DNA from: Nitrospira sp.
GTDB lineage: Bacteria; Nitrospirota; Nitrospiria; Nitrospirales; Nitrospiraceae
Direction: 5' to 3'
Length of the DNA: 40,755 nucleotides
Assembly: GCA_009594865.1 (NCBI GenBank)
Contig: VOPT01000013.1
Coordinates: 1 to 40,755 of the forward strand
In this document: positions 31,435 through 40,755 of the stretch, piece by piece
Layout: each line of letters begins with the position of its first letter
Position numbering within the stretch: the first letter of the stretch is position 1
Notes under the pieces: model-generated
The model's database searches: none
Told to the model about the DNA's origin: nothing
What the model saw: the letters and a program-made list of their open reading frames with translations, nothing else
Position numbers and translations under genes: made by a program

Positions 31435-32073
31435 CTAATCGATCAATCGAGCCTCGATGGCATATCGGATCAGCTCGCCGGTACTTTCGCAGGACAGCTT
31501 TTCCAGGATCCGCGCACGGTAGGTGCTGATGGTTTTCACGCTGAGACAGAGTTCTCCCCCAATGACTGACACCGATTTGCCCTGCCCCAGCAACCGAAGG
31601 ACTTGCAGCTCACGATCCGAGAGCCGCGCATGGCGAACCTCTGCCGTACCGGTTTCAAAGGCCTGGGCCAGCTGTTCGGCGAGGGCCGAGGTGATATAGC
31701 GGCCGCCTTGCAGCACGCGGTTCACCGCCGCCAGTAACTCAGCGGGCGCGCTTTGCTTGGTGAGATAGCCGGAGGCCCCCGCCCGGATCGCCCGCATCGC
31801 AAATTCTTTTTCCGGATAGAGGCTCAACATCAACACGGGCAACCGGGGTTGCAAGAGCTTGGCCTCCTTCAAGACATCCAGCCCGTGCTTGTCGGGCAGG
31901 GCAATGTCGAGAATCATCATGTCCCAGGGCTGACGACGTATCGCCTCGAGCGCCTCCTCGCCGGTCTCGGCCTCCAGAATGTCTGAACACAGCTGTTCAT
32001 CCTCGAGTAAATCGCGCACCCCTCTGCGGACGACCGGATGGTCATCGGCAATCAGACACCGGCATTTATTCAT
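31435..32073 (-). CDS. NarL-type response regulator, translationally coupled to the giant kinase
   Basis: The 212-residue protein has an intact receiver (acidic pair IADDHPV, phosphoacceptor Asp in MMILDIALP, Lys in YLTKQSA) and a C-terminal LuxR-type HTH (LSDRELQVLRLLGQGKSVSV, TISTYRARILEKL). The start at 32073 has GGAGG upstream and overlaps the stop of the kinase gene by eight bases, so translation is coupled. This is the cognate regulator of the 2115-residue kinase, whose HisKA_3 type normally pairs with NarL-family regulators. A longer open frame to 32214 would lie within the kinase gene and is rejected. The HTH is less like the other two regulators here, implying different target sites. 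Confidence 0.94.
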   Translation of the reverse strand: MNKCRCLIADDHPVVRRGVRDLLEDEQLCSDILEAETGEEALEAIRRQPWDMMILDIALPDKHGLDVLKEAKLLQPRLPVLMLSLYPEKEFAMRAIRAGASGYLTKQSAPAELLAAVNRVLQGGRYITSALAEQLAQAFETGTAEVRHARLSDRELQVLRLLGQGKSVSVIGGELCLSVKTISTYRARILEKLSCESTGELIRYAIEARLID

Positions 32074-35000
32074 CACCTGCTTTCCTCCGCCGTCGACGCC
32101 AGTCCGTCGCTTCACGATTTGTGACACGCGCAGGATCCGGTTCCGAACCGACCGGAATGACCACCTGCACCAAGGTTCCCGCCTCCGAACCGGAGAGGAT
32201 CTCGACGTGCCCACCCAGTATTTCCACCCGCTCCCGTATACCTCGCAAGCCGAAGCCTCCCGTCGGAGTCAATCCCGCCACATCGAAACCGATGCCGTCA
32301 TCCTTCACCGTCATCCGCCACTCCTGCCGGCTCGCTGTAATGACGATGGCGACGTTTGTCGCGCGCGCATGGCGAATCACGTTGGTCAGCAATTCTTGAA
32401 CAATGCGGTATAACGCGGTTTCCAGCGTGGACCCGCGTGATGGTCGGCGCTCCGTCTGCTCAAACACGAGCGAGCAGCACAGCCCGGTACGTGCCTGCAC
32501 GTCCGCAATCAGCGCCTCTAACCCGGCCTTCAATCCTAACTCTTCCAAGACCGGCGGCCGGAGGGCACGGACGATCTGACGCAGGCGGACAAACAGCAGA
32601 TCCGTCGTTTCCAAGGCGCGGGTCAAGCGTTCCTGGCTTCGAGGGCCCAGGCCCTTGGGCCGCCCGGCCACGATCCGCTTCACCGAGGCCAAATCAAATT
32701 TGAGCGAGGTCAGCAACTGTCCCAATTCGTCATGCAACTCGCGCGAGAGACGGCGGCGTTCGTTGGATTCGACCAGTTGCAGTTCCTGCGACATGGCTTG
32801 AAACCGTCGATAGGCTTCTTCGAGCGACGCATAGGCACGTTTGGGCGCCGTCACATCGATCATGGCGCCGATCAATCGTACGGCGGTTCCCTCTTCATTC
32901 CTAACGATATGGGCCCGATCCAGGAAATAGCCATAGGTGCCGTCGCCTAGCAGGAACCGATATTCTGCCGCAAGGGTCTGTGCCTCCGACCCGATGGCCT
33001 GCCGCACCATGGCCAGAATCGGCGCCCGATCTTCGGGATGTAACCGCACCGTCCAGGCATCGATACTCGGTTCACGTTTGGCATCATAGCCGAACTTCTC
33101 GCAAGCGTTAGGACTCCACCAGTGTTCATTCGTCACGAGATCCCAGTCCCATAACACATCGTTGGTGGCCTGGGCCACGAGACGAAACCGCTCCTCGCTG
33201 AATCGGAGCCGCAGTTCCGTGCGCTTGCGCTCCGAGATGTCGCGAACCGTGGCGAAGTTATACTCCCGCCCTTCGAAGACCACGAAGTTGGCCACAACCT
33301 CCACGGGATACACTTCGCCGGATTTCGATCGATGCTGCGTTTCCAGGCGCTGCCAGCCGGTCTCCCGAAGCTCCTGCCAGTGGCGCGCCCATACCTCCAT
33401 CTGATAGTGGGGATCGATATCCGGCACGCCCATTCGAAGCAATTCGTCTTTGGTGTAGCCCGTCCGTTCGCAGGCCGCCGCGTTCACGAGCAACAGGCGC
33501 GCCGACTCGTCCACCCAGAACACCATGTCTCCCGCCCGCTCGATGGCGAATTGCGTCAAATGCAACTGCGCCTCCGCCCGCTTCCGGTCGGTGATATCGC
33601 GCATGAACGCGCAGGCGTATTCCCCGCCCTCGTGAACCAGAAAATTGATGGTCGTGTCGGTCTGGATCACGGTCCCGTCTTTTTTCTGATGCCGGGACTC
33701 ATACGAGAAGAATTTCCTCACTTTCAAATGCTGCCACCGGGTCTGCCAGTTCTCACGCGGGAAATTCGTATCGAGGTCGTGCACCATCTTGGACAAAAGC
33801 TCGTCGCGGGTGTACCCCAACATCTCGCAGGCCGCTTCATTGACATCCAGAATACGCGCCCCGGCACTCACCAGAAAGACGGCGTCCACCGCCTGCTGAA
33901 TCGAGAACTGGGTAAGGCGCAGCGCGCTCTCCGTGCGCTTCCGTTCAATGGCGAGGCAGGCGAGATGCGAGGCGCGCGCGACGATGGGCGCTTCTTCAGT
34001 CGGCTGGCGGGGAGTCTGGTTATAGATAGCGAAGGTGCCCAGAACCTTGCCTTGCGCCGAGACGATCGGAGTCGACCAACAGGCCCGAAGGCCATGCGCC
34101 AGGGCGAGGTCGCGAAAGTCCTCCCAGAACGGATGGCTCGCGATATCCCTCACCACCACTTGCCGGCCGGTGAATGCGGCCGTGCCGCACGATCCGCACG
34201 CGGGACCGATGGCGATCCCATCCAACGCCTGGACATAGGACTCGGGGAGGTTGGGTCCCGCGCCATGGCGCAAGTGGGCTTCATCGTCCTCCAGCAACAG
34301 GACGGAGCACAGCACGCCGTCCAACAATCCCTCCATCATGAGGCAAATTTCTGCCAGGACCGCCGACAACGGCGCATCCGATCCCATCATCTCCAACACG
34401 CGTGTTTCCGAGGCGAGCATTTGCTCGACCTTCTTGCGCTCGGTGATGTCTCGTCCCACGCCGGTGACACCGATGACCCGCCCCTGCAAATCCCGATAGG
34501 GAGCGCCGGTCCAATGGTAGAGCATGGTTCGGCCGTCTTTTGCCAGGAGATGGCCTTCCAGCTCCGCATACCCCTGCTCGTAGGCCTCCCGGATGGCGGC
34601 AGCCGTTCGTTCCGCTTCTTCGGCAGGCACCATGTCAAGCGCCGGCTTGCCTTGTAATTCCTCCCGCGTATAGCCAGTGACCGTTTCCAGTCGCAGGTTC
34701 CATTTGGCGACCCGCCCCTCCAGGTCCAACGCAAAAATCACGTCAGGGACGGTCTCCATAATCGCCTGAAGATTGCTGAGCGCTTCGTCACGTTCCCGCT
34801 CGGACTGCTTGCGCTCGCTGATATCGGTGATGGTCCCCACCATGCGCAATGGACGGCCATCCGGCTCCCTGGCAACCACTTTCCCGCGATTGAGATACCA
34901 GCGAAAGGCGCCGGATTGCTGTCGCAGCCGCACTTCCATTTCCTGCACGGGAGTGTGGCCGTCCACATGGGCCTGCACAATTTCTGCGGTGCGTGCGACA

Positions 35001-38000
35001 TCGTCAGGATGGACCAGCGCCTCAAAAAAGGCGCGGGTAGGCGTGATCTCGTCGGGCTGATACTCGAGTAATCGAATGCACTGCGGGCTGTAGTACACGT
35101 CATTCGTCTGCATATCCCAGTCCCACATGCCCTCGTTGGTGGCCTCGATGGCAAGGTGGAACCGCTCTTCACTGGCCCGCAGCGCGCGCTCCGCGGATTT
35201 GCGTTCGGTGATATCGGCATGTGACCCGAGCAGCCGGACCTTTCTCCCATCCGCGTCCTCGACAAACGATGCGCGTGCGACGATCCAGCAATAGGAGCCG
35301 TCCTTCCGCCGCATGCGAAATTCCTGTTCGTAGACCCCCACTGGATTATGAAAGTAGTGCTGCACATGCGCCAACGCCCGGTCATGGTCGTCAGGGTGCA
35401 GCCGTGATTCCCATTCTTCAAACCGTCCGGCAATTTCATGACTATCGTAGCCAAGCTGCGCTGCCCATTCGTCTGAGAAAAACACCTCATTGGTTTCGGT
35501 ATTCCAATCCCAGAGTCCCGTGCTGGAAGCCCGCAGCGCCTGTTTCAGCTTTTCTTGCATCCTCCTCAACGCTCGATCGGCTCGTGTACGTTCGGTGATA
35601 TCCCGTACAAACGCCATGTGACATTCGACCTCGTTGTAGCGGATAACATTCACACTGACATCGATCGGGATCAGACGGCCGTCTTTGGCGCGATGACAAC
35701 TTTCAAACGATGCCCGGCCCTTCTGTCTCGTCTCCTCCCAGAAACTCGACCAGGAATCAGGCTGGAAGTACGGATTGATGTCATGGACTTTCATCCGGCG
35801 AAATTCTTCTTTGGAGTAGCCCAACATGGAACAGGCTGAATCGTTCACATCAAGTAATTCTGCGCCGACGCCCACCCAGTAAATGGCCTCCGTCGCGTGA
35901 TCGACCGTGTATTTGGCCAGCTGTAGCTCCTCCTCCGTCCGCTTCCGTTCGGTAATGTCCTGGACCATCGCAAGCGTATACCGCGGCGCACCGTTCTCAT
36001 CGCGAATCACGGACACACCGACCTGAGCCCACACGACGCAGCCGTCTTTCCGGATGTACCGCTTCTCAAATACATCACAGACGCGTTTTCCAGCCAGTAA
36101 CGTCTGCAGGCGTTCGAGATTCTGTCCAAGATCGTCCGGATGAGTGATCGATTGAAACGTGCGGGCTAGGAGCTCCTGCTCTGAATAGCCCAGAAGCTTG
36201 CAGAACGCCTGGTTGACCTCCTGAATGCGGCCACCCACGTCCGCGATGGACATCCCCACCGTGGCATTGCGGTAGGCGGCGCGGAAGCGTTCTTCGCTGG
36301 CTCGCCGATCCTGTTCGGCCTGCTTGCTTTCGGTGATGTCCTTTACATAGGCGACGCGTGAGACCGGCACTCCGTTGGCGTCCCTGATGAGCATGACCTC
36401 GACCAGCACCGGGAAGAGGCTGCCATCCTTGCGCCGGTGGATGGACTCGAACGTCAGGCCGCCTGTGTCATCAATACGCTCGATGCGCTCCGCCAGAGCG
36501 GCATGTTCCTCAGGAGGATAGATCGAAAAGACCGGTTGGCCGATCAATTCCTCCACGGCATACCCGCATTGACGGGCAAAGGCAGGGTTCACGGCCAGAA
36601 AGGTATTGGTCGCCAGATCCGCATGGGCCAGACCGAGTTGTGCCTGATTGAACACCTGTTGCCAGCGTCGCGCCCCATCTTCGGCCTGCTTGCGCTCCGT
36701 AATATCGGTGGTCGCGCCGACCATGCGATAGGCGCGCCCCTGCTCATCCCATAACGCCTGGGCGCGTGTCTGAACCCACCGGTAGGTTCCGTCCTTGTGC
36801 AAGGCCCGGCATTGCACGTCATACGGGGTGCGGCGGGAAAAATGTCTGTGGATCTCGGCCTTCACCCGCGGCAAGTCGTCGGGATGCAGCCGGTTGAAGA
36901 ATGAGGACTCATGATCCGGCAATTCGTCCTCGGCAAATCCCAGCATCGCCTTCCAGCGAGCGGACAGCACGGCTTGGCCGGTGAGCACGTTCCAGTCCCA
37001 GATGCCGTCGGAGGACCCGCGTAGCGCCAGGGCATACCGCTCTTCGCTCTCCGCGAGCTGTTGCTCCGCGAGATGGCGCCCCAATTCGCTGCCGGCACGA
37101 CCGGCGGCCACACGCAGCAGGGCTTCTGCCCGTTCGGCATCCGGCAACGGAGTCCGGGCAAGCATGGCGATCCACCCGACGGGCACCCCCGTGGGCGAGG
37201 GCAGTGTCAGAGCCATGTACGACTCGATCGACAGGTCGCGCAGCGCCTCGTCTCGGGGGAACAAGGCCTGCACGCCGGACGCGTAGTGACAAAATTCTTC
37301 GCGGAGCACCTGCTCGCACGGTGTCCCTGCGAGGTCATAGTCGATCGGCTCAAGAGGCCCCTTCGGCCCCCACCCCACCACCGACGCCCCGCGCCGGTCT
37401 CCCGGCAGCACCCTGAGACAGAATCCGTAGTCCGCCCCAATTGTCTGCGCCAAGGTCTCCACGAGCTCCTGAAGGAAGGCCGTGCCTGTGAGCCTGGTGA
37501 TCGGAGCCATCAGGCGCAATACCTCTTCATTTCGCTTCTGCGCCGTAAGATCCCGCACCGATAGGATCCCGCCGATCCAGTCTCCATGGGACGAGCGTGG
37601 CACATGATTCCAGCGCACCCGCAGGAGGGAGCCATTGGCGCTCACAAACCTATCGTCTTGCGCAAGCAACGTGGTGCCGCGCAGGCAGGCCTGCGCAAGC
37701 TCGCACGATCCGGCCTCACCTTCGCACCCTCCCTGGCCATGACGGTGCAACCACTCATGCAGCGACCGCCCCACGAGGGCGGAGGCCGGCGCGCCCAGAA
37801 GGTCCTCTGCCGCTCGATTGACCTGAAGGATTCCGCCGCCGCAATCGAGAACGAACGCCGCCTCGGTGAGGGTGGCCACCTGGTCAGCGATGGACATCGC
37901 TTCGGCGGATGATCGCTCGGACCTCAGCCTTCGCAGCTCCAAGAGGGCCGCGGTCTGACGCGCCAATCGTCGAATAGTCGGGCCGTCTTCTTCGGTCACC

Positions 38001-38413
38001 GCCCGGGGAATCGAATCCATCACGGCAATCGTTCCCACGGCATGCCCCTCGTGCGTCACAATGGGCGCGCCACAATAAAACCTGACATGCGGGGAGGCAC
38101 GGACCAAGGCATGGGCCAAGAAGCGCGCATCGACGGAGGCATCCTCCACGACCACCGGATCCGCGCCTTGAATGGTGAAGGAGCACAGTCCGCACGCGCG
38201 GTCGCTGTGGCTGATGTCGAGACCGTGGGCCGCTTTGACCCACTGCCGGTCTCGGTCGATGAAGGTGATGGCGGCAATCGGGGCCTTAAAGATCGAGGCG
38301 GCCAGTTGCACGAGCTCGTCGAAATCGGCTTCCGGAGGAGAATCGAGAATGCGGTAGCGCCACAGCGCCCCTAGACGCGCGGTTTCATCGGATGGCAGCG
38401 TATGCGTCCCCAT
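32066..38413 (-). CDS. Giant multi-sensor histidine kinase (three GAF, about eleven PAS, HisKA_3)
   Basis: The 2115-residue protein has no membrane span. Approximate order: GAF 1 (1-165), PAS (173-295), GAF 2 (298-450), then seven PAS domains starting near 458, 581, 708, 828, 951, 1081 and 1214, GAF 3 (1338-1490, with CGSCGTAAFTG), and three PAS from about 1499, 1617 and 1737. A short coiled coil leads into HisKA_3, with His1894 in SRELHDELGQLL, then an ATPase at about 1995-2090 (ELLTNVIRHARA, DDGIGFD, GGFGLRGIRERV). That is the NarX/DesK type of kinase, which phosphorylates NarL-type regulators, and the coupled gene at 31435 encodes one. GGGAG eight bases before the ATG marks the start. Several PAS domains end in PAC motifs; none carries the FixL His-Arg pair. 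Confidence 0.93.
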   Translation of the reverse strand: MGTHTLPSDETARLGALWRYRILDSPPEADFDELVQLAASIFKAPIAAITFIDRDRQWVKAAHGLDISHSDRACGLCSFTIQGADPVVVEDASVDARFLAHALVRASPHVRFYCGAPIVTHEGHAVGTIAVMDSIPRAVTEEDGPTIRRLARQTAALLELRRLRSERSSAEAMSIADQVATLTEAAFVLDCGGGILQVNRAAEDLLGAPASALVGRSLHEWLHRHGQGGCEGEAGSCELAQACLRGTTLLAQDDRFVSANGSLLRVRWNHVPRSSHGDWIGGILSVRDLTAQKRNEEVLRLMAPITRLTGTAFLQELVETLAQTIGADYGFCLRVLPGDRRGASVVGWGPKGPLEPIDYDLAGTPCEQVLREEFCHYASGVQALFPRDEALRDLSIESYMALTLPSPTGVPVGWIAMLARTPLPDAERAEALLRVAAGRAGSELGRHLAEQQLAESEERYALALRGSSDGIWDWNVLTGQAVLSARWKAMLGFAEDELPDHESSFFNRLHPDDLPRVKAEIHRHFSRRTPYDVQCRALHKDGTYRWVQTRAQALWDEQGRAYRMVGATTDITERKQAEDGARRWQQVFNQAQLGLAHADLATNTFLAVNPAFARQCGYAVEELIGQPVFSIYPPEEHAALAERIERIDDTGGLTFESIHRRKDGSLFPVLVEVMLIRDANGVPVSRVAYVKDITESKQAEQDRRASEERFRAAYRNATVGMSIADVGGRIQEVNQAFCKLLGYSEQELLARTFQSITHPDDLGQNLERLQTLLAGKRVCDVFEKRYIRKDGCVVWAQVGVSVIRDENGAPRYTLAMVQDITERKRTEEELQLAKYTVDHATEAIYWVGVGAELLDVNDSACSMLGYSKEEFRRMKVHDINPYFQPDSWSSFWEETRQKGRASFESCHRAKDGRLIPIDVSVNVIRYNEVECHMAFVRDITERTRADRALRRMQEKLKQALRASSTGLWDWNTETNEVFFSDEWAAQLGYDSHEIAGRFEEWESRLHPDDHDRALAHVQHYFHNPVGVYEQEFRMRRKDGSYCWIVARASFVEDADGRKVRLLGSHADITERKSAERALRASEERFHLAIEATNEGMWDWDMQTNDVYYSPQCIRLLEYQPDEITPTRAFFEALVHPDDVARTAEIVQAHVDGHTPVQEMEVRLRQQSGAFRWYLNRGKVVAREPDGRPLRMVGTITDISERKQSERERDEALSNLQAIMETVPDVIFALDLEGRVAKWNLRLETVTGYTREELQGKPALDMVPAEEAERTAAAIREAYEQGYAELEGHLLAKDGRTMLYHWTGAPYRDLQGRVIGVTGVGRDITERKKVEQMLASETRVLEMMGSDAPLSAVLAEICLMMEGLLDGVLCSVLLLEDDEAHLRHGAGPNLPESYVQALDGIAIGPACGSCGTAAFTGRQVVVRDIASHPFWEDFRDLALAHGLRACWSTPIVSAQGKVLGTFAIYNQTPRQPTEEAPIVARASHLACLAIERKRTESALRLTQFSIQQAVDAVFLVSAGARILDVNEAACEMLGYTRDELLSKMVHDLDTNFPRENWQTRWQHLKVRKFFSYESRHQKKDGTVIQTDTTINFLVHEGGEYACAFMRDITDRKRAEAQLHLTQFAIERAGDMVFWVDESARLLLVNAAACERTGYTKDELLRMGVPDIDPHYQMEVWARHWQELRETGWQRLETQHRSKSGEVYPVEVVANFVVFEGREYNFATVRDISERKRTELRLRFSEERFRLVAQATNDVLWDWDLVTNEHWWSPNACEKFGYDAKREPSIDAWTVRLHPEDRAPILAMVRQAIGSEAQTLAAEYRFLLGDGTYGYFLDRAHIVRNEEGTAVRLIGAMIDVTAPKRAYASLEEAYRRFQAMSQELQLVESNERRRLSRELHDELGQLLTSLKFDLASVKRIVAGRPKGLGPRSQERLTRALETTDLLFVRLRQIVRALRPPVLEELGLKAGLEALIADVQARTGLCCSLVFEQTERRPSRGSTLETALYRIVQELLTNVIRHARATNVAIVITASRQEWRMTVKDDGIGFDVAGLTPTGGFGLRGIRERVEILGGHVEILSGSEAGTLVQVVIPVGSEPDPARVTNREATDWRRRRRKAGDE

Positions 38414-38451
38414 GCGTGCGCTCCCACGCGCGAGAGAATGAACTGGTCGGA

Positions 38452-38480
38452 GTTACAAACCGGGCCGAGTCATATCACAA
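38452..38480 (-). promoter_or_regulatory. Candidate promoter of the giant kinase
   Basis: On the minus strand TTGTGA (38480-38475) and TGTAAC (38457-38452) are 17 bases apart and end 38 bases before the ATG at 38413. Each element matches four of six consensus bases, so it is weak. A 13-base palindrome, CCCTGG around one C then CCAGGG, lies upstream at 38513-38525. Confidence 0.35.
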
Positions 38481-38564
38481 ATCCCCAGGATGGACTAGGG
38501 CCATATGGAATGCCCTGGCCCAGGGTAGGGGGCTTCCAGTAGGTGTCAGGCACGTGAAGTTCGG

Positions 38565-40755
38565 CTATAACCACGCAGGAACAGCGGTGCCATCGGCCGC
38601 GCGCCAGGTAGGCACCCAGGCCAATGCCACCAGTTTGACGACGATATTCGATTTGCTGGGCTTCAGCGAAATCGGGTCGAGCCTTTCCGTCAAGGGATCC
38701 GTCGCCGCCATCTGGGCGTCACGTTCCGACTTGAATTGCGTCTCAAGGTCCGCCAGCTGTTGCTGAAGCGTGGCGACATTGTCTTCCGCATGACCGACTT
38801 CTTGCGATTCCTTCATCACACGGCCCGCGCTGCGAATCGCCGTCGTGGCACGGCCGATGTTGGTGGCGCTGAGAGTCTTGCGGCCGAGAAACGCGCCCAG
38901 AATCGACGCGCCCACGGAAATGACGGCTTGCACCTGACTGGATCGGGATTCGTTCTGCTGCTTCTCGCGGGCTTGCTCGGCGCGCCGGACCCGATCCCGT
39001 AGGGTCGTGATCTTGGGCGCATATTTTTTCCGCAGCTCCTCGCTGAGCCTGTCACGTTCCTCCCGACCGACCTGCTGTAACCGGACGCGAAAGTCGCGTT
39101 CCGACTCGCCGGGCTTCGACAGCATGTTCGTGGTGGGACTTCGCCAGAGCTCCAGCTTTTGCGTGCGAAACAACCAGCCGGACAGATCGTTCTTCCAGCT
39201 GTCGTATTGCTTGCCCTTGCTCGCCGCAGCAGGCAGCGCCGCAAACTCCGCACCGGGGGCCGGTTCGCGTTCAAGATCCGAAACCTGCACCTCCGCGGCC
39301 GTGGACTGTTCCCACTCCACCGGAACGACGCCGCTGCTGATAGCGGCCAGGCGAGTGACGTCATTGGTCGCCTCGACCGCCGCTTTGTTCTCGACAAACC
39401 GTACCTGCGCCACGCCCAGGACCATCGGCTGATAGATGAGCGATGCGCCGCCTGGTTGCATGCCGCGGAGCGGGATAAAGTATTGCGGCACATCGGGGGG
39501 CAGCATGGGCCGGGAGGCCGTCGTGCGCGACGCGGCACTCGTCAATCCCGAAGCGGCAGCAACGCCCGGTTCATCCTGCCGGCGAGTGGGAGAGGGGAGC
39601 GGTCGCTTCACCGGATCCATCAGCTGTTTGATCTGCGTCCGTGTGAGCGGCCCGCGCAGATACGACAAGGTCCATCGGGTTTGAAACACTTCCGGCGCAT
39701 CCTCATGCACATTATTCAACAGAAAGACCCGGTTTCCGAGCCCGGCCAGGATCTGCTCCATCTGCTGACGATCGAACCTCTTCCCGCTGCTGGCCGCCGC
39801 GCCTTCCAAGCCTTCGATCACCCGTGCCTTGTCGCGCTCCGTTTGCAAGCGACCGATGAACCAGGTGCCGGTATTGGCCAGCCCCTTGTAATCGAGATCG
39901 ACCGGATTTTGCGTCGCCAGCACGACGCCCAGCCCGAACGCGCGCGCCTGCTTCAAGAGCGTCAAGAGCGGCGCCTTGGACGGCGGGTTCGCGACCGGAG
40001 GAAAGTAGCCGAAAATTTCGTCCATATAGAGGATCGCGCGCAGGCTGGTGGTGCCCGATTGAGACCGGACCCACCCCAATGTCTGGTTGAGCAACAGCGA
40101 GACAAAAAACATCCGCTCGGCGTCGTTCAAATGCGCAATCGAAAAAATCGCAATCCGAGGCTTCCCCGAGGGGCCATACAACATCTGCCCGACATCCAGC
40201 GCCTCGCCTTCCATCCAGGCGGTAAAACCCGGCGCGGCCAGCAGATTGTTCAACTGCATGGCCAGGGCAAACCGTTCTTTTGAAGGGAAGAACGATTCCA
40301 CATCCAGCACGCCGACTTTGGTCATCGGTGGCGTTTGAATCTGATGGATCAGGGCCGCCAGGTCCAGATCGCGCCCCGCCCGCCAGGCACTGTCCAGAAT
40401 GGATGCCAATAAAATGTGCTCGCGGCTCTTGATCGGATCAGCCTGCAGGCCAATGAGGCCCAACACACTCGTCACGGTCGTGGCGATCCGTTCGCGCAAG
40501 AGTTCCGCATCATCGAGCATCTCGGGTGACGGAGCGGCAAAGGATTTCAGAATCGACACCGGCAGGCCGGCGTTACTACCGGGTGTATAGATGACCACGT
40601 CCGCCGCATCGCGCAATTTTTGAATCCGCTCGCCGCTCTGCCCCCATTCGCCTAACCCTGTCTGCCATAGGGCCGCTTGCTGCGCCGCATAGTCAGCCGG
40701 AGAAAGCCCTTTTTTGCGCGCGTCGTCCTCATTGATCCAGGGCGCAAAGTCCTCG
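38565..40755 (-). CDS. HerA-like P-loop ATPase with C-terminal coiled coil (5' end outside window)
   Basis: The reading frame stays open to the window edge, so about 730 C-terminal residues are visible. A TTG at 40616 is internal and is not the start. The Walker B motif ILYMDE lies near 40017-40034, followed by the FtsK/HerA-type motif LLKQARAFGLGVVLATQNPV and ANTGTWFIGRLQTERDKARV, both typical of DUF87/DUF853-type HerA-like ATPases that translocate DNA or form hexamers. Walker A must lie outside the window. The C-terminal third holds a Pro-rich linker, a conserved-looking domain and a long coiled coil (about the last 200 residues, KITTLRDRVRRAEQAREKQ and LATLQQQL-like heptads). The NurA nuclease partner is not in this window. 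The gene precedes the giant kinase on the same strand after 151 bases. Confidence 0.82.
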   Translation of the reverse strand, partial: EDFAPWINEDDARKKGLSPADYAAQQAALWQTGLGEWGQSGERIQKLRDAADVVIYTPGSNAGLPVSILKSFAAPSPEMLDDAELLRERIATTVTSVLGLIGLQADPIKSREHILLASILDSAWRAGRDLDLAALIHQIQTPPMTKVGVLDVESFFPSKERFALAMQLNNLLAAPGFTAWMEGEALDVGQMLYGPSGKPRIAIFSIAHLNDAERMFFVSLLLNQTLGWVRSQSGTTSLRAILYMDEIFGYFPPVANPPSKAPLLTLLKQARAFGLGVVLATQNPVDLDYKGLANTGTWFIGRLQTERDKARVIEGLEGAAASSGKRFDRQQMEQILAGLGNRVFLLNNVHEDAPEVFQTRWTLSYLRGPLTRTQIKQLMDPVKRPLPSPTRRQDEPGVAAASGLTSAASRTTASRPMLPPDVPQYFIPLRGMQPGGASLIYQPMVLGVAQVRFVENKAAVEATNDVTRLAAISSGVVPVEWEQSTAAEVQVSDLEREPAPGAEFAALPAAASKGKQYDSWKNDLSGWLFRTQKLELWRSPTTNMLSKPGESERDFRVRLQQVGREERDRLSEELRKKYAPKITTLRDRVRRAEQAREKQQNESRSSQVQAVISVGASILGAFLGRKTLSATNIGRATTAIRSAGRVMKESQEVGHAEDNVATLQQQLADLETQFKSERDAQMAATDPLTERLDPISLKPSKSNIVVKLVALAWVPTWRAADGTAVPAWL

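Noticed and set aside
33332..34657. 441-codon plus-strand frame opposite the giant kinase
   Set aside because: Shadow of PAS/GAF coding sequence, His/Arg-rich with no domain.
38565..40616. TTG at 40616 as the start of the HerA-like ATPase
   Set aside because: The frame continues upstream with protein-like sequence to the window edge, and the Walker A part is missing, so the gene begins outside.
1..40755. CRISPR array, tRNA, rRNA or prophage
   Set aside because: No regularly spaced repeats, no cloverleaf-like sequence and no phage structural genes were seen by eye. Small RNAs cannot be excluded.

Overview
This is a GC-rich (roughly 60%), densely coded bacterial chromosome segment. It holds about 24 genes, with no tRNA, rRNA or CRISPR array that I can see. 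Lipoproteins and periplasmic proteins point to a Gram-negative cell. The many very large PAS/GAF histidine kinases, the overall gene style and the intergenic style resemble Nitrospira (Nitrospirota). That assignment is inference from recollection, not a database match.

Layout. (1) 1-52 looks like the terminal repeat region of an IS21-type insertion sequence. It cuts off the 3' end of a metallo-beta-lactamase-fold hydrolase gene (38-691, minus), which is ATGA-coupled to a phosphorylase-superfamily-like gene (688-1653, minus). (2) 1762-8558 is mostly housekeeping: a YihY/BrkB membrane protein, a site-2 protease with CBS domains, a secreted polysaccharide deacetylase, a GNAT acetyltransferase, a glyoxalase-like protein, a DapF homologue in which both catalytic cysteines are serine, and uvrC. 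(3) 8806-12506 is a same-strand run of envelope genes: two helical lipoproteins, a small helical protein, then a lipoprotein and a secreted protein that together look like a split copper amine oxidase. (4) 12757-16423 encodes a LuxR-type regulator, a nitroreductase-like protein with a His-rich tail, and a lone ketosynthase with one active-site His replaced by Cys. Palindromes lie in the gap before the last two. (5) 16668-25181 encodes a NarL-type regulator with a dead receiver domain and two hybrid histidine kinases. Each kinase carries a FixL-like PAS domain with the heme His and the distal Arg at the FixL spacing. (6) 25341-30165 encodes a UPF0114/YqhA membrane protein and a 1332-residue patatin lipase, membrane domain and GNAT fusion. 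(7) On the minus strand, 40755 to 30190 encodes a partial HerA-like ATPase, a 2115-residue sensor kinase with about 11 PAS and 3 GAF domains, a translationally coupled NarL-type regulator, a second NarL-type regulator and a stand-alone receiver.

How they may work together. The right-hand 24 kb is a dense phosphosignalling locus: three kinases and eight receiver domains, two of them degenerate. The DNA-binding domains of the dead-receiver regulator (16668-17324) and of the intact regulator (30591-31271) are close paralogues, so they may compete for the same sites. The two FixL-like PAS domains suggest heme-based oxygen or NO sensing. The patatin-GNAT fusion and the membrane protein beside it are possible outputs, but nothing in the sequence proves that link.
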